Assembly: GCA_022563275.1 (NCBI GenBank)
Contig: JADFNR010000098.1
Span: 1 to 13,132 of the forward strand
DNA length: 13,132 bases
Source: Chloroflexota bacterium
GTDB taxonomy: Bacteria > Chloroflexota > Dehalococcoidia > UBA3495
Direction: 5' to 3'
Shown here: one piece after another, positions 1 through 7,675 of the stretch
Position numbering within the stretch: position 1 is the stretch's first letter
Layout of the letters: each line of letters starts with the position of its first letter
Made by a program: the position numbers and the translations under genes
The notes under the pieces: model-generated
Told to the model about the DNA's origin: nothing
Databases searched by the model: none
Seen by the model: the letters and a program-made list of their open reading frames with translations, nothing else

Positions 1-59
1 TCCACGATTATTACCAGCCCCTGTCCGTGGGATTCGCCTGCGGTGAAGAATCTGACCAT
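1..59 (-). CDS. aroC: Chorismate synthase, N-terminal fragment cut by window edge
   Basis: Reading the minus strand from the ATG at 59 gives MVRFFTAGESHGQGLVIIV and then the window ends. The [LF]-T-A-G-E-S-H-G stretch at the very N-terminus is the conserved start of chorismate synthase, the FMN-dependent enzyme that converts 5-enolpyruvylshikimate 3-phosphate to chorismate in the last shikimate-pathway step; the His of GESHG belongs to its active site. An AGGA ribosome-binding site lies 5 bases before the ATG. The gene follows aroE with a gap of 57 bp on the same strand, so two shikimate-pathway genes are adjacent, which supports the call. Only 19 codons are visible, so nothing can be said about intactness. 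The identification rests on this short but very characteristic motif plus context. Confidence 0.85.
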   Translation of the reverse strand, partial: MVRFFTAGESHGQGLVIIV

Positions 60-94
60 GGAAATCCTGTGTGAGAATACTAGAAGGGAATACA

Positions 95-117
95 GGGCGA
101 AAAGCGGCGCGCCGCCC
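95..117 (-). other. GC-rich palindrome between aroE and aroC
   Basis: A perfect 12-bp palindrome GCGGCGCGCCGC (104-115) lies directly after the aroE stop and, on the minus strand, is followed by TTTT. An outer pairing GGGCG/CGCCC (113-117 with 95-99) is also possible. The stem is short (4 bp if a 4-base loop is formed), so this is at best a weak terminator or attenuator within the valS-aroE-aroC unit. It may be chance in GC-rich DNA. Confidence 0.3.
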
Positions 118-974
118 TAAGCGCCTCTGGAGGTCATTTCGGCGGTCGCCGCCGCCAGCATCACATCAACCGGGGCGTCCCGGCCCGTCCACATCTGGAA
201 GGACAACACCCCCTGGTAGACCAGCATATGCAGGCCCCCCAAAGAGGTGGCCCCGGCAACCGCGGCCTCTTTGAGGATAGGGGTCAGCAATGGAGTATAC
301 ACCACGTCATTGACTATGGCCGTGGCTGGGATCTGGGCCGCTGAGATGGGAGAACCGTGCTCGTCAGGCCCGTGGGACATGCCCATGGTGGTGCAATTCA
401 CGATGAGATTCGCGGATGCGGCGGCTTCGGTTAGCGCGTCCCCCGCAAGGGGGATGGCTTCCGATTTAACGCCGTTCTCCGACGCAAGTTGGGCCAGAGT
501 CTCCGCTCGCTCGAAGGTCCGGTTGGCGATCACCAGCGAGTCCACTCCGCCCCTGACCAACGCCAGCAAGATGCCCCGGGCCGCGCCGCCGGCGCCTAAA
601 ATCAAGGCGCGGGTGCCGTCGGGAGAGTAGCCCGTCTCCACCAATAAGGCCTGAAGGAACCCCGGTCCGTCGGTGTTGTGGCCGGTCAGGCGGCCGTCCC
701 GGTTCACGATGGTGTTCACGGCTCCGGCAGCGGTGGCCCACTCGTCAACCTCATCCAGAAAGGGGATCACCGCCTGCTTGTGGGGCACGGTGATGTTGAT
801 ACCCAAGGTGCCGGGGGCGCGCAGTCCCGCCACGAAATCGCCCACGCGCTCCGGGGTGACTTCCCACTTCTCGTAGGTGGCGTCGATGCCCAGGTGGTCG
901 AGGCCCGCCTGCTGAAATATGGGCGAGATGGAATGGCCGATGGGGTAACCGATTATGCCCAAGCGTTGGGTCAT
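117..974 (-). CDS. aroE: Shikimate dehydrogenase (NADP+)
   Basis: Catalyses the NADPH-dependent reduction of 3-dehydroshikimate to shikimate in the cytoplasm, the fourth step of the chorismate pathway. The 285-residue product has the usual family length (about 270-290). Visible motifs in order: shikimate-binding HSIS (14-17), NITVPHK with the catalytic Lys66, GAVNT (Asn87), GHNTDG with the catalytic Asp102, the Rossmann glycine loop GAGGAA (127-132), the NRT NADP-specificity motif (151-153), NCTTMG (193-198) and the C-terminal YQG with Gln254. All key residues are present. The frame stays open upstream to 1151 inside valS, but homology begins at MTQRLGIIGYPIGHS, so the ATG at 974 is used; no clear Shine-Dalgarno is visible, which fits translation following from valS, whose stop ends 17 bp upstream. 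It is followed by aroC. Confidence 0.96.
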   Translation of the reverse strand: MTQRLGIIGYPIGHSISPIFQQAGLDHLGIDATYEKWEVTPERVGDFVAGLRAPGTLGINITVPHKQAVIPFLDEVDEWATAAGAVNTIVNRDGRLTGHNTDGPGFLQALLVETGYSPDGTRALILGAGGAARGILLALVRGGVDSLVIANRTFERAETLAQLASENGVKSEAIPLAGDALTEAAASANLIVNCTTMGMSHGPDEHGSPISAAQIPATAIVNDVVYTPLLTPILKEAAVAGATSLGGLHMLVYQGVLSFQMWTGRDAPVDVMLAAATAEMTSRGA

Positions 975-991
975 CTGGCGGTGGGACCGGC

Positions 992-3679
992 CTAGCCGGC
1001 CAACTGCTCCAGGATCTCGTTCAGGTGCTGCTGGCGCTCTTTCAGGTCTTGCAGGCGTGCTTCTTCGGTCTCCACCACTTCGGGTTTGGCCTTCTGGCGG
1101 AAGTTGGGGTTGGACACCAATTTTTCCACGCGTTCCATATTCTTTAGGCACTCGGCCAACTCCCCGCGCAGGCGTTCCTGCTCGGCGGAAAGGTCGACCA
1201 CTCCCTCAAGCGGCAGGTGAACGATCAAGGGATTGACCACCAAGGTGACACCCTTGGGCAGGTCTTTGCCCTGAGCGCCGTCGGCCACGATGTGCAGCGG
1301 GTCGATTCGCGAAAGGGCGCGGATGACCTCCGCTTCCTCCTCGATTGGACCCTGCATGCCGTTGGCCTCGATCTGGGCTTCCAGGCGTTGCCCAGCCGGT
1401 ATCCGGAGTTGGGCGCGGGTGTTCCGCACGGCGCGGATTGTCTGCATCACCAAGCCGATCTCTTCTTCGGCTTGGGCGTCATGGCGCGGGTGGTCGGCGG
1501 TGGGGTATTCAGCCACCATGATGGATTCAGCGGCGCCGCCCTCTTTGGGGAGTTTGGAGCGCAGGTTCTGCCAGATCTCCTCGGTGATGAAGGGCATGAA
1601 GGGATGGAGCAGGCGCAGGATGCGTTCTAACACATGAACCAGGGTGGGCAAAGGCGATGGCCCTTCCCCGGAGCGCAGCCGGAGCTTGGCCATCTCGATG
1701 TACCAGTCGCAGTAATCGTTCCAGAAGAAGTCGTAGAGCTTCTGCTGGGCGTCGCCGAGTTCGAAGTTGCGTAGCGACTCGTTGACCTCGGCTGTCACCC
1801 GGTCCAGGCGGCTGACGATCCAGCGGTCCTCGCGGTGTTCGAACTTGGGCAGGTCGTGCCAACCATCCAGTCCGGACTTGCCCTCCAGCCCTGATATGAC
1901 GAACCGGGAGGCGTTCCAGACCTTGTTGGCGAAGTTGCGGGCCGCTTCAATGCGGTTCTCGCCGAACCGCAGGTCGTTGCCCGGCGCGGTGCCCGTGGTA
2001 AGGGCGAAACGCAGGGCGTCGGTGCCGTACTTGTCGATAAGTTCCAGGGGATCCAAGGTGTTGCCCCGGGTTTTGCTCATCTTGGCCCCGGAGGCGTCGC
2101 GGATCAGACCGTGGAGGAACACCGTGCGGAAGGGGACCTGGCCGGTGTTCTCGATGCCCAGCATGATCATGCGGGCCACCCAGAAGAACAGGATGTCATA
2201 GCCCGTCTCTAGGACCGCCGTGGGATAAAAGTATTCTAGATCTGGTGTCTCTTCCGGCCAGCCCAAGGTCGAATGGGGCCAGAGGCCGGAGCTGAACCAG
2301 GTATCCAGCACGTCCGCGTCCTGCTCGATCTCAGTCCCGCCGCAGTTTTCGCAGTTGTCAGGGTCTTCAACGGCCACCGTCATGTGCTGGCATGAGGCGC
2401 AGTACCAGACCGGGATGCGGTGTCCCCACCACAGTTGCCGGCTGATGCACCAGTCCCGGATGTTCTCCAGCCAGTTGAGGTAGACCCGTTTGAAACGCTC
2501 GGGGACGACCTTGATGTCGCCGTTGTATACGGCGGCGTGGGCCTTGCCGGCGATGCTGTCCGGCTGGTCAGAACTGCCCAGACTGACGAACCACTGGAGG
2601 CTGACCAGGGGCTCAACCACCGAGTTGCAGCGCTGGCAGTGTCCCACCGAGTGTCGGTGGTCCTCCACCTTTTCCAGCAGGCCCAGTTGCTCCAGTTCTT
2701 CCACCACTTTCAGGCGGGCCTCATTGAGCTCGGCACCCGCGTACTTGCCGGCGGCGGCGGTGAGGTTGCCGTCCAGACCGATAACGTTGATCACCTCAAG
2801 CCCGTGGCGCTCGCCGATCTCGAAGTCGACCGGGTCGTGGGCCGGGGTGACCTTCAAGGCGCCGGTGCCGAACTCGCGGTCGATGGCCTCGTCGCCCACC
2901 ACCGGAATGGGCCGGTCCATGATGGGTAGCATGACATTTTTTCCGACGATCTTGCTGTACCGGTCGTCTTCGGGGTGCACGGCCACGCCGGTATCGCCCA
3001 GCATGGTCTCGGGCCGGGTGGTGGCGACGGTTATGAACGACTTGGGGTCATCTTCCAGGGGATAGCGGATGTGGTAAAGCTTGCCGTCAACGTCCTGGTA
3101 GTCCACTTCCAAATCGCTGAGGGCCGTGGCGCAGCGGACGCACCAGTTGATTATCCGCTCGTGGCGGTAGATCCGTCCCTTCTTGTAGAGATTGACGAAG
3201 GTGGTTCGCACGGCTTTGGAGGGGCCCGGGTCCAGGGTGAACTTGTGCCGGTCCCAATCGGCGGAGATGCCCAAACGCCGGGACTGCTCGTGGATGATAC
3301 CGCCGGTCTTGCGGACGTGTTCCCAGACCGTTTCGATGAATTTCTCGCGGCCCAGGTCGTGGCGGCTCTTTCCCTCGGCGGCAAGTTGCCGCTCCACGGC
3401 CCACTGGGTGGCGATGCCGGCGTGGTCGGTGCCGGGCAGCCAGAGGGTTGGGACGCCGCTCATGCGGCGCCAGCGGACCAGGGCGTCTTCGATGGCCTTT
3501 TCCAGGGCGTGGCCCAGGTGCAGCTCCCCGGTCACGTTTGGGGGAGGCATGATTATTACGTAAGGTTCTTTGCCCTTTTCGATCTTGGCGTTGAAATAGC
3601 CTTTGGACTGCCAGTCCTGGTAGATGCGTTGTTCAACGTCGGCCGCGTTGTAAGCGCTGGGCATCTGGGCGGAAGTCAT
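992..3679 (-). CDS. valS: Valyl-tRNA synthetase
   Basis: Class I aminoacyl-tRNA synthetase that charges tRNA-Val with valine and edits mis-charged threonine. With the ATG at 3679 the product is 895 residues, normal for the family. Motifs: PPPNVTGELHLGH with the HIGH-type HLGH (54-57), the CP1 editing insert with TTRPETMLGDT (about 220-230) and GTGALKVTPAHD, zinc-type Cys pairs (348/351 and further ones near 427-446), WCISRQLWWGHRIP, DVLDTWFSS, the KMSKT version of KMSKS (533-537), an alpha-helical anticodon-binding domain, and a C-terminal coiled-coil arm (about 830-895) typical of ValRS. The frame is open to an ATG at 3754, but the best promoter sits over that start. ATGs at 3691, 3679 and 3664 are possible; GGAG is 13 bases before 3679 and only one base before 3691. 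No T-box leader was seen. It heads the aroE-aroC group. Confidence 0.97.
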   Translation of the reverse strand: MTSAQMPSAYNAADVEQRIYQDWQSKGYFNAKIEKGKEPYVIIMPPPNVTGELHLGHALEKAIEDALVRWRRMSGVPTLWLPGTDHAGIATQWAVERQLAAEGKSRHDLGREKFIETVWEHVRKTGGIIHEQSRRLGISADWDRHKFTLDPGPSKAVRTTFVNLYKKGRIYRHERIINWCVRCATALSDLEVDYQDVDGKLYHIRYPLEDDPKSFITVATTRPETMLGDTGVAVHPEDDRYSKIVGKNVMLPIMDRPIPVVGDEAIDREFGTGALKVTPAHDPVDFEIGERHGLEVINVIGLDGNLTAAAGKYAGAELNEARLKVVEELEQLGLLEKVEDHRHSVGHCQRCNSVVEPLVSLQWFVSLGSSDQPDSIAGKAHAAVYNGDIKVVPERFKRVYLNWLENIRDWCISRQLWWGHRIPVWYCASCQHMTVAVEDPDNCENCGGTEIEQDADVLDTWFSSGLWPHSTLGWPEETPDLEYFYPTAVLETGYDILFFWVARMIMLGIENTGQVPFRTVFLHGLIRDASGAKMSKTRGNTLDPLELIDKYGTDALRFALTTGTAPGNDLRFGENRIEAARNFANKVWNASRFVISGLEGKSGLDGWHDLPKFEHREDRWIVSRLDRVTAEVNESLRNFELGDAQQKLYDFFWNDYCDWYIEMAKLRLRSGEGPSPLPTLVHVLERILRLLHPFMPFITEEIWQNLRSKLPKEGGAAESIMVAEYPTADHPRHDAQAEEEIGLVMQTIRAVRNTRAQLRIPAGQRLEAQIEANGMQGPIEEEAEVIRALSRIDPLHIVADGAQGKDLPKGVTLVVNPLIVHLPLEGVVDLSAEQERLRGELAECLKNMERVEKLVSNPNFRQKAKPEVVETEEARLQDLKERQQHLNEILEQLAG

Positions 3680-3744
3680 TGCCGGAATCATTCTCCGTCG
3701 TGATAAGTGGCCGGGGCGAAAATTACTGCAACCGGCCACCAGCA

Positions 3745-3774
3745 AATATAACATTCACCGTTGTTGAGCGTCCA
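3745..3774 (-). promoter_or_regulatory. Candidate sigma-70 type promoter for valS-aroE-aroC
   Basis: On the minus strand a TGGACG box (3769-3774) and a TATATT box (3745-3750) are separated by 18 bp; they match the -35 and -10 consensus at 4 and 5 of 6 positions. Transcription would begin near 3738, leaving a leader of about 60 bases before the ATG at 3679. It lies just downstream of the terminator that ends the hrcA-polX unit, as expected for the start of a new transcript. This is a pattern match only. Confidence 0.45.
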
Positions 3775-3833
3775 TTGGAAGCCCGGCGTCCAATGTCGCA
3801 CAATTGACTGACGGCCGACAGCACCCCCACGCC

Positions 3834-3875
3834 TAAAAATCCCAGTTTCGCGTTCTAAAGCGATTTGCTGGGGTT
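3834..3875 (-). terminator. Rho-independent terminator after the hrcA-polX-unknown unit
   Basis: Read on the minus strand, AACCCCAG pairs with CTGGGATT (8 bp with one G-U), followed inward by an internal loop and a TCGC/GCGA stem closed by an 8-base loop. The hairpin runs into TTTTTA. It begins about 47 bases past the stop codon of the unknown gene at 3923, the right place to end that transcript before the valS promoter. Confidence 0.6.
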
Positions 3876-3922
3876 AACGGAGAAAAGATGACGTAGGTGT
3901 GGTTGGGGTGGGATAGTGGGCG

Positions 3923-4687
3923 CTATTTCTTGTGGAAATCTGCGATTTGCCGACGGTTTTCATTGTTGCCCTGCTCCAACTGGTCAAAGCGCCAGATGGC
4001 CTTCCGGGTATCGCTGGCCACGCGGGCCGGGTCCCAAAGTTTGATGCGGAGTTTGTGGAGCCAGTAGGTGAATTCTTTAAGGTCGGACAGAGACAGGTTG
4101 CGGCGGCGGTCCTTCTTGGTCTCTTTCTGGAAGCATTTAAGTAATTCTGACCGGGGTTTTTGGTAGAGATGAATGTATGCTTCCTCGGTCAGCTCCTCGG
4201 TGTCGGAGTAGCTGCGGGACAGGTGCCGCTTGCGGACCTCTTCCTCCGAAACCAACTGCAGCGCCTCTTCCAGGACGACGCCGTAGTGGTAGTTCATATA
4301 GGCCCGGTACTTGCTGGGGCCCAGACAATCCCGGAACTTGTCCTCATCGACGGTGCCGGGTATCTGACCGCCGAACAGAAACCGCTCTTTTTCGTCTACC
4401 GGGATGGCCCCGTCGACGTCGGCGCAGAGCCGCTCCGCCAGCAACAGCCAGTCAAAGGCTTCGCCCAGAAGGAGGTAACGGTACCGCCGGCCATTGAAGG
4501 TTTCTTCGGGCAGGGTCCAGCGTCCCAATGCCTCAAGGACGGCAGGACGCCAGGGCGCTCCAGCGGCCAGCGCGGTCCTCAGGTGCAAGATGGCTTCGGG
4601 GACCGCCTGGGTGATGGCAGTCTCGCTGGGCGATCCACTAACCTGGGTCCAATCGTTTGGCTGTGGCGTGGCCGGCGGCTGGCTCAT
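3923..4687 (-). CDS. Uncharacterised 254-residue protein coupled to polX
   Basis: I do not recognise this protein. It has no signal peptide and no membrane segment, so it is probably cytoplasmic. The first 30 or so residues are Pro/Thr/Ser/Gln-rich and look disordered. A mostly helical, aromatic-rich body follows, with RRYRYLLLGEAFDWLLLAER (67-86), a Tyr-rich patch KYRAYMNYHYG (126-136), a strongly charged basic helix region (179-196, KKDRRR) and TYWLHKLRIKLWDP (207-220). Four Trp occur outside the disordered part in conserved-looking settings, and there is no obvious catalytic motif. Its ATG overlaps the polX stop as ATGA (4684-4687), which implies translational coupling, and a hairpin terminator follows. 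The basic, helical composition together with the polymerase neighbour could suggest nucleic-acid binding, but that is inference only. Confidence 0.85.
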   Translation of the reverse strand: MSQPPATPQPNDWTQVSGSPSETAITQAVPEAILHLRTALAAGAPWRPAVLEALGRWTLPEETFNGRRYRYLLLGEAFDWLLLAERLCADVDGAIPVDEKERFLFGGQIPGTVDEDKFRDCLGPSKYRAYMNYHYGVVLEEALQLVSEEEVRKRHLSRSYSDTEELTEEAYIHLYQKPRSELLKCFQKETKKDRRRNLSLSDLKEFTYWLHKLRIKLWDPARVASDTRKAIWRFDQLEQGNNENRRQIADFHKK

Positions 4688-6465
4688 GCCGGGACCGTTC
4701 CATTTCGCCGACGGTCAAAGACGCTGAGGCGGCGGGGTTTAGGCGTTCGGATGAACTCCAGAAACCCCTCTCTGGACATGGTGTTTAGGATGTCTTCCGG
4801 CCGGCACCAGGCCCGGCGGGCCACCGCCACGCCGAAGCGCCGTTTGTCCAGGTGAGTGTGGTCGTGGGAATCGGTGTTGATGACCAGGGGCACGCCCAAC
4901 TCTCTGGCCCGGTAGGCGTGGGTGTCCCTCAGGTCCAGGCGCTCGGGAGAGGCGTTGATCTCCAGGGCCGTTCCCGTGTCGCGGGCGGCCTGCAGCACCG
5001 CCTCCAGGTCAAACTCCACGGGCTCCCGTTGCCCCAGCAACCGGGTGGTCAGGTGTCCGATGATGGTCACGGAAGGATGTTCCATCGCCTTGATCATGCG
5101 GGCGGTCATGGTGGCCTGATCTTGGCCCATGGCTGAGTGGACCGAGGCTACAACCACGTCCAACTGGGCCAAGATCTCATCGGGATAGTCCAGCTCACCG
5201 TTGGCGCGGATATCGACCTCCGACCCGCAGAGGATGGTGATATCGTAGCTCTCCTGCATCGAGCGGAGCAGCTCGATCTGTGACTCCAGCCGTTCGTTGG
5301 AGAGACCGTTGGCGACGCCCAGGCCCGCCGAGTGGTCGGTGAGCGCCATATATTCATAGCCCTGGGCGGCGGCGGCTTCGACCATCAACTCGATGGAATC
5401 GTTCCCGTCGCTCCACTCGCTGTGGAGGTGCAAGTCGCCTTTCAGGTCGGACTCCTCAACCAGAGACGGCAACCGGTCTTGCAAGCCTGCGTCGACCTCA
5501 TATACCCCGGTGCGCAGTTCGGGCGGCATCCAGGGCAACCCCAACCTCGCGTAGAAGCTCTCTTCGTCGGCGAATTCTTCCAATTGTCCGGTCTCGGTGT
5601 TGGTGATGCCATATTCATTGAGGGAGAGCCCTTGCCGGATGGCGAAGTCGCGGAGGCGGATGTTGTGCTGCTGGCTGCCGGTGAAATACTGGAGCAATGC
5701 GCCGAACGAGCCCGGTTCTCCGATACGAAGATCGATCTGCATCCCGGACTCAACCATCACGCTGGTCTTCTTGGGGCCGTGGACCAGCACGTCTTTGACC
5801 ATTGGCAAGGAAACCAAGGCGTCTCCCACCGATTCGGGGTCAGGAGCAGTCCCGACCAGGTCGATGTCCCCAATGGTTTCTTCCCAGCGCCGCAGGCTGC
5901 CGGCGGGGAATAGGGGGCCGATGTCGGGGCATCGTTCCCGCAGGGCGGAGATCACCTCTTCAGCCAGCGGCAGCGCTTGGCCGATTGGTGTGCGGCTGCC
6001 CCTGGACTGAGATGCTTTGATGTTGCGCAGTATGCTCGCGGCGGCCCGCTCACCCATCCGGGGCAACGCTGCTAGACGGCCATCCGCAGCTGCTTCGGCT
6101 ACGCCTTCGACGGTGTTGATGCCCAGTTCCTGGCCGATGGCCATGGCGGTTTTGGGACCGATACCTGGAATGTTCTTCAACTCAAGGACGCCCGGGGGCA
6201 GTTCATCCAGCAATCTTTGATAGGCGGCCACCTGCCCGGTCCCGATGAATTCGGCGATCTTTTCGCTGATGGCCTTGCCCACGCCCGGTATCTTGGTGAG
6301 GTTTTCACCGTTCTCCACGGCTTGAGCAAGTGGAGAAGACAGTTGTTCGATGGTGCGGGCGGCCCTTTGGTAGGCGCGAATCTTGAAGATGGAGTCTCCC
6401 TTCATCTCCAAAAGGGCGCCCATGTTCTCAAAGAGCTCGGCTATCTGGTCGTTAGTGGCAGCCAT
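4684..6465 (-). CDS. polX: DNA polymerase/3'-5' exonuclease PolX (family X polymerase with PHP domain)
   Basis: Bacterial family X polymerase that fills short gaps in base-excision repair; the C-terminal PHP domain carries metal-dependent exonuclease or AP-endonuclease activity. The 593 residues show the full architecture: N-terminal helix-hairpin-helix region with KIPGVGKAISEKI (58-70) and NIPGIGPKTA (98-107), the nucleotidyltransferase GS motif (189-190), catalytic Asp200 and Asp202 in GDIDLV, the third Asp245 in MQIDLR, then the PHP domain with HLH (346-348), LTDH (375-378), Glu416, SVHSAMG (441-447), GHLTTR (470-475) and NTDSHDH (530-536). All polymerase and PHP metal ligands appear intact, so both activities are plausible. 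It starts 6 bp after the hrcA stop and overlaps the next gene by 4 bp. No clear Shine-Dalgarno precedes the ATG, which fits coupled translation. Confidence 0.95.
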   Translation of the reverse strand: MAATNDQIAELFENMGALLEMKGDSIFKIRAYQRAARTIEQLSSPLAQAVENGENLTKIPGVGKAISEKIAEFIGTGQVAAYQRLLDELPPGVLELKNIPGIGPKTAMAIGQELGINTVEGVAEAAADGRLAALPRMGERAAASILRNIKASQSRGSRTPIGQALPLAEEVISALRERCPDIGPLFPAGSLRRWEETIGDIDLVGTAPDPESVGDALVSLPMVKDVLVHGPKKTSVMVESGMQIDLRIGEPGSFGALLQYFTGSQQHNIRLRDFAIRQGLSLNEYGITNTETGQLEEFADEESFYARLGLPWMPPELRTGVYEVDAGLQDRLPSLVEESDLKGDLHLHSEWSDGNDSIELMVEAAAAQGYEYMALTDHSAGLGVANGLSNERLESQIELLRSMQESYDITILCGSEVDIRANGELDYPDEILAQLDVVVASVHSAMGQDQATMTARMIKAMEHPSVTIIGHLTTRLLGQREPVEFDLEAVLQAARDTGTALEINASPERLDLRDTHAYRARELGVPLVINTDSHDHTHLDKRRFGVAVARRAWCRPEDILNTMSREGFLEFIRTPKPRRLSVFDRRRNGTVPA

Positions 6466-6471
6466 AACCGG

Positions 6472-7500
6472 TTACTCGGCGGAGTTGCCTTGGATCCCGA
6501 GGACCATCTGGCTCATGAAGGCCGAAAGATGCCGGACGCCCCAGATGGCCGCCACGTACTTCATGCGTTTGGGCCCGATGACACAGATCGTGCCGCTGAC
6601 ACCCTGGGGGACGCCGTATTGACACAAGATGACGCCGAACGGGTTGAAGAACTCATCCCGGTTCTCCGCCCCGATGAACACTGCCGGATTTTCCGTCTCC
6701 GGCGTGGCGTTTAGCACCCGCTCCAACAGGACCCTTTCTTCCACCAGTTGGACCATCTCGCGCGCCCGTTCACCTTTGGAGAATTCCGGCTGGCTCAGGA
6801 GCCGGCGCAGTCCATCGGTGTAATGTTCCTGGTCATTGGTGGTTTCCGCCTCGCGCATGAGGCTCACCGAGCCCTTCTTGACCTGTTCCTCCAGGGAGTT
6901 GAGTTCCAGCCGGTTTGACTGCATCTGAGACCTGCTGAGACCGCCGAGGGAATCGTTCAACCGGCTTGCCGCCAGGTCTAGCTGCACCTGGTCCACTCTT
7001 TTGCCGAAGGCTAAGATCTTTCGAAGCAGCCGTGCCTCCTCAAGCACAAGCACAAGAAGAGCGGTAGATTCCTGAAGGAAGACCAGTTGAATACGCTTGA
7101 GGCGGGGAAACTGTGCTCGGGGCGCAGTGACTATGGCCAGGTTTTCAGTGAGCCTGGAGAGGATCGCCGCGCACCGCTTGCTCCAGGCGCCAATGTCGGG
7201 CTCCGTTTGGGCCAGGTCGCGGTCCACGCTCTCTCGCAGTTCTGTGGGGAGCTGGGGGGTCTCAGGCAAAGATTCTACGTAATACCGGTAGCCCTGGTCA
7301 GAAGGCACCCCGCCGGAAGATACGTGGGGCCGGGAGATGTAGCCGTCCTCGGCAAGCTGGGCCATGGTGTTGCGAACCGTGGCCGAGCTGATCTTTTGGC
7401 CAAGGTTCCGGGCGATGTCATCCGACGCTACCGGAGTAGCGGATTGAAGGTACTCGCCAACCAGGACGTTCAGCACCGTCGCAGCACGCTCGTTGAGCAT
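6472..7500 (-). CDS. hrcA: Heat-inducible transcription repressor HrcA
   Basis: HrcA represses chaperone genes (groESL, dnaK operons) by binding the CIRCE inverted repeat, and GroEL helps keep it active. The 342-residue product is full length. An N-terminal winged-helix domain (1-77) contains LNERAATVLNVLVGEYLQ, SSATVRNTMAQLAEDGYI as recognition helix region and HVSSGGVPSDQGYRYYVESL, the counterpart of the family's H-x-S-A-G-R-x-P-T-x-x-G-Y-R-x-Y-V signature (here SSGG replaces SAGR). A GAF-like middle and C-terminal dimerisation region follow, ending in the typical SVIGP-like VIGPKRMKY segment. GGGAG lies 4 bases before the ATG at 7500. It is unusual that grpE, dnaK and dnaJ do not follow; polX does. 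No CIRCE sequence is visible upstream. Confidence 0.95.
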   Translation of the reverse strand: MLNERAATVLNVLVGEYLQSATPVASDDIARNLGQKISSATVRNTMAQLAEDGYISRPHVSSGGVPSDQGYRYYVESLPETPQLPTELRESVDRDLAQTEPDIGAWSKRCAAILSRLTENLAIVTAPRAQFPRLKRIQLVFLQESTALLVLVLEEARLLRKILAFGKRVDQVQLDLAASRLNDSLGGLSRSQMQSNRLELNSLEEQVKKGSVSLMREAETTNDQEHYTDGLRRLLSQPEFSKGERAREMVQLVEERVLLERVLNATPETENPAVFIGAENRDEFFNPFGVILCQYGVPQGVSGTICVIGPKRMKYVAAIWGVRHLSAFMSQMVLGIQGNSAE

Positions 7501-7561
7501 CGGTCTCCCGCCAGCACCGCATTTAACTTCACAGATCGAGACTGGAACCGCTATTTTTTGA

Positions 7562-7598
7562 CGTTAACATAGCTTTCTAGGCAGTGTCAAACGTTGAC
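7562..7598 (-). promoter_or_regulatory. Candidate hrcA promoter with overlapping GTCAA-N3-TTGAC operator-like dyad
   Basis: On the minus strand a perfect -35 consensus TTGACA (7585-7590) is followed after 17 bp by a weak -10 position TTAACG (7562-7567). The -35 is embedded in a perfect dyad GTCAA-acg-TTGAC (7586-7598), a layout typical of a repressor site occluding the -35. A further TTTGAC (7557-7562) forms a longer inverted repeat with GTCAAA (7586-7591). The weak -10 keeps confidence low. Confidence 0.4.
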
Positions 7599-7631
7599 CG
7601 GTCCGGCCTAGACAATTATACTCAGCCAGAG

Positions 7632-7675
7632 TTTCACCGGAGATGGACCGGCGTCTGACCGGGTATCTACCGGAG
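7632..7675. repeat. Four ACCGG motifs at an exact 11-bp period
   Basis: ACCGG begins at 7636, 7647, 7658 and 7669, so four 11-bp units follow one another without a gap; the base three before the core is T in three of the four units. A fifth ACCGG at 7597 is out of phase. Eleven bp is close to one helical turn and is the unit spacing of direct-repeat sites bound by OmpR/PhoB-family response regulators, so this may be a tandem protein-binding site. It lies 132-175 bp before hrcA and about 220-260 bp before the MBL-fold gene; which gene it serves is unknown. Confidence 0.6.

Noticed and set aside
2420..3703. Plus-strand open frames opposite valS (up to 242 codons)
   Set aside because: They are mirror frames of a well-conserved synthetase gene in GC-rich DNA; no motif, no ribosome-binding site.
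3680..3922. T-box or other tRNA-sensing leader before valS
   Set aside because: No AGGGTGG-ACCGCG T-box core or specifier-loop layout was found on the minus strand; only a promoter-like pair and a terminator of the preceding unit.
4160..4855. Plus-strand 231-codon frame crossing the polX/unknown gene junction
   Set aside because: It is antisense to the ATGA-coupled gene pair and shows no family feature; the minus-strand reading is supported by polX.
7087..7572. Plus-strand 161-codon frame opposite the hrcA 5' end
   Set aside because: HrcA winged-helix motifs on the other strand explain the sequence; the plus-strand product has no recognisable feature.
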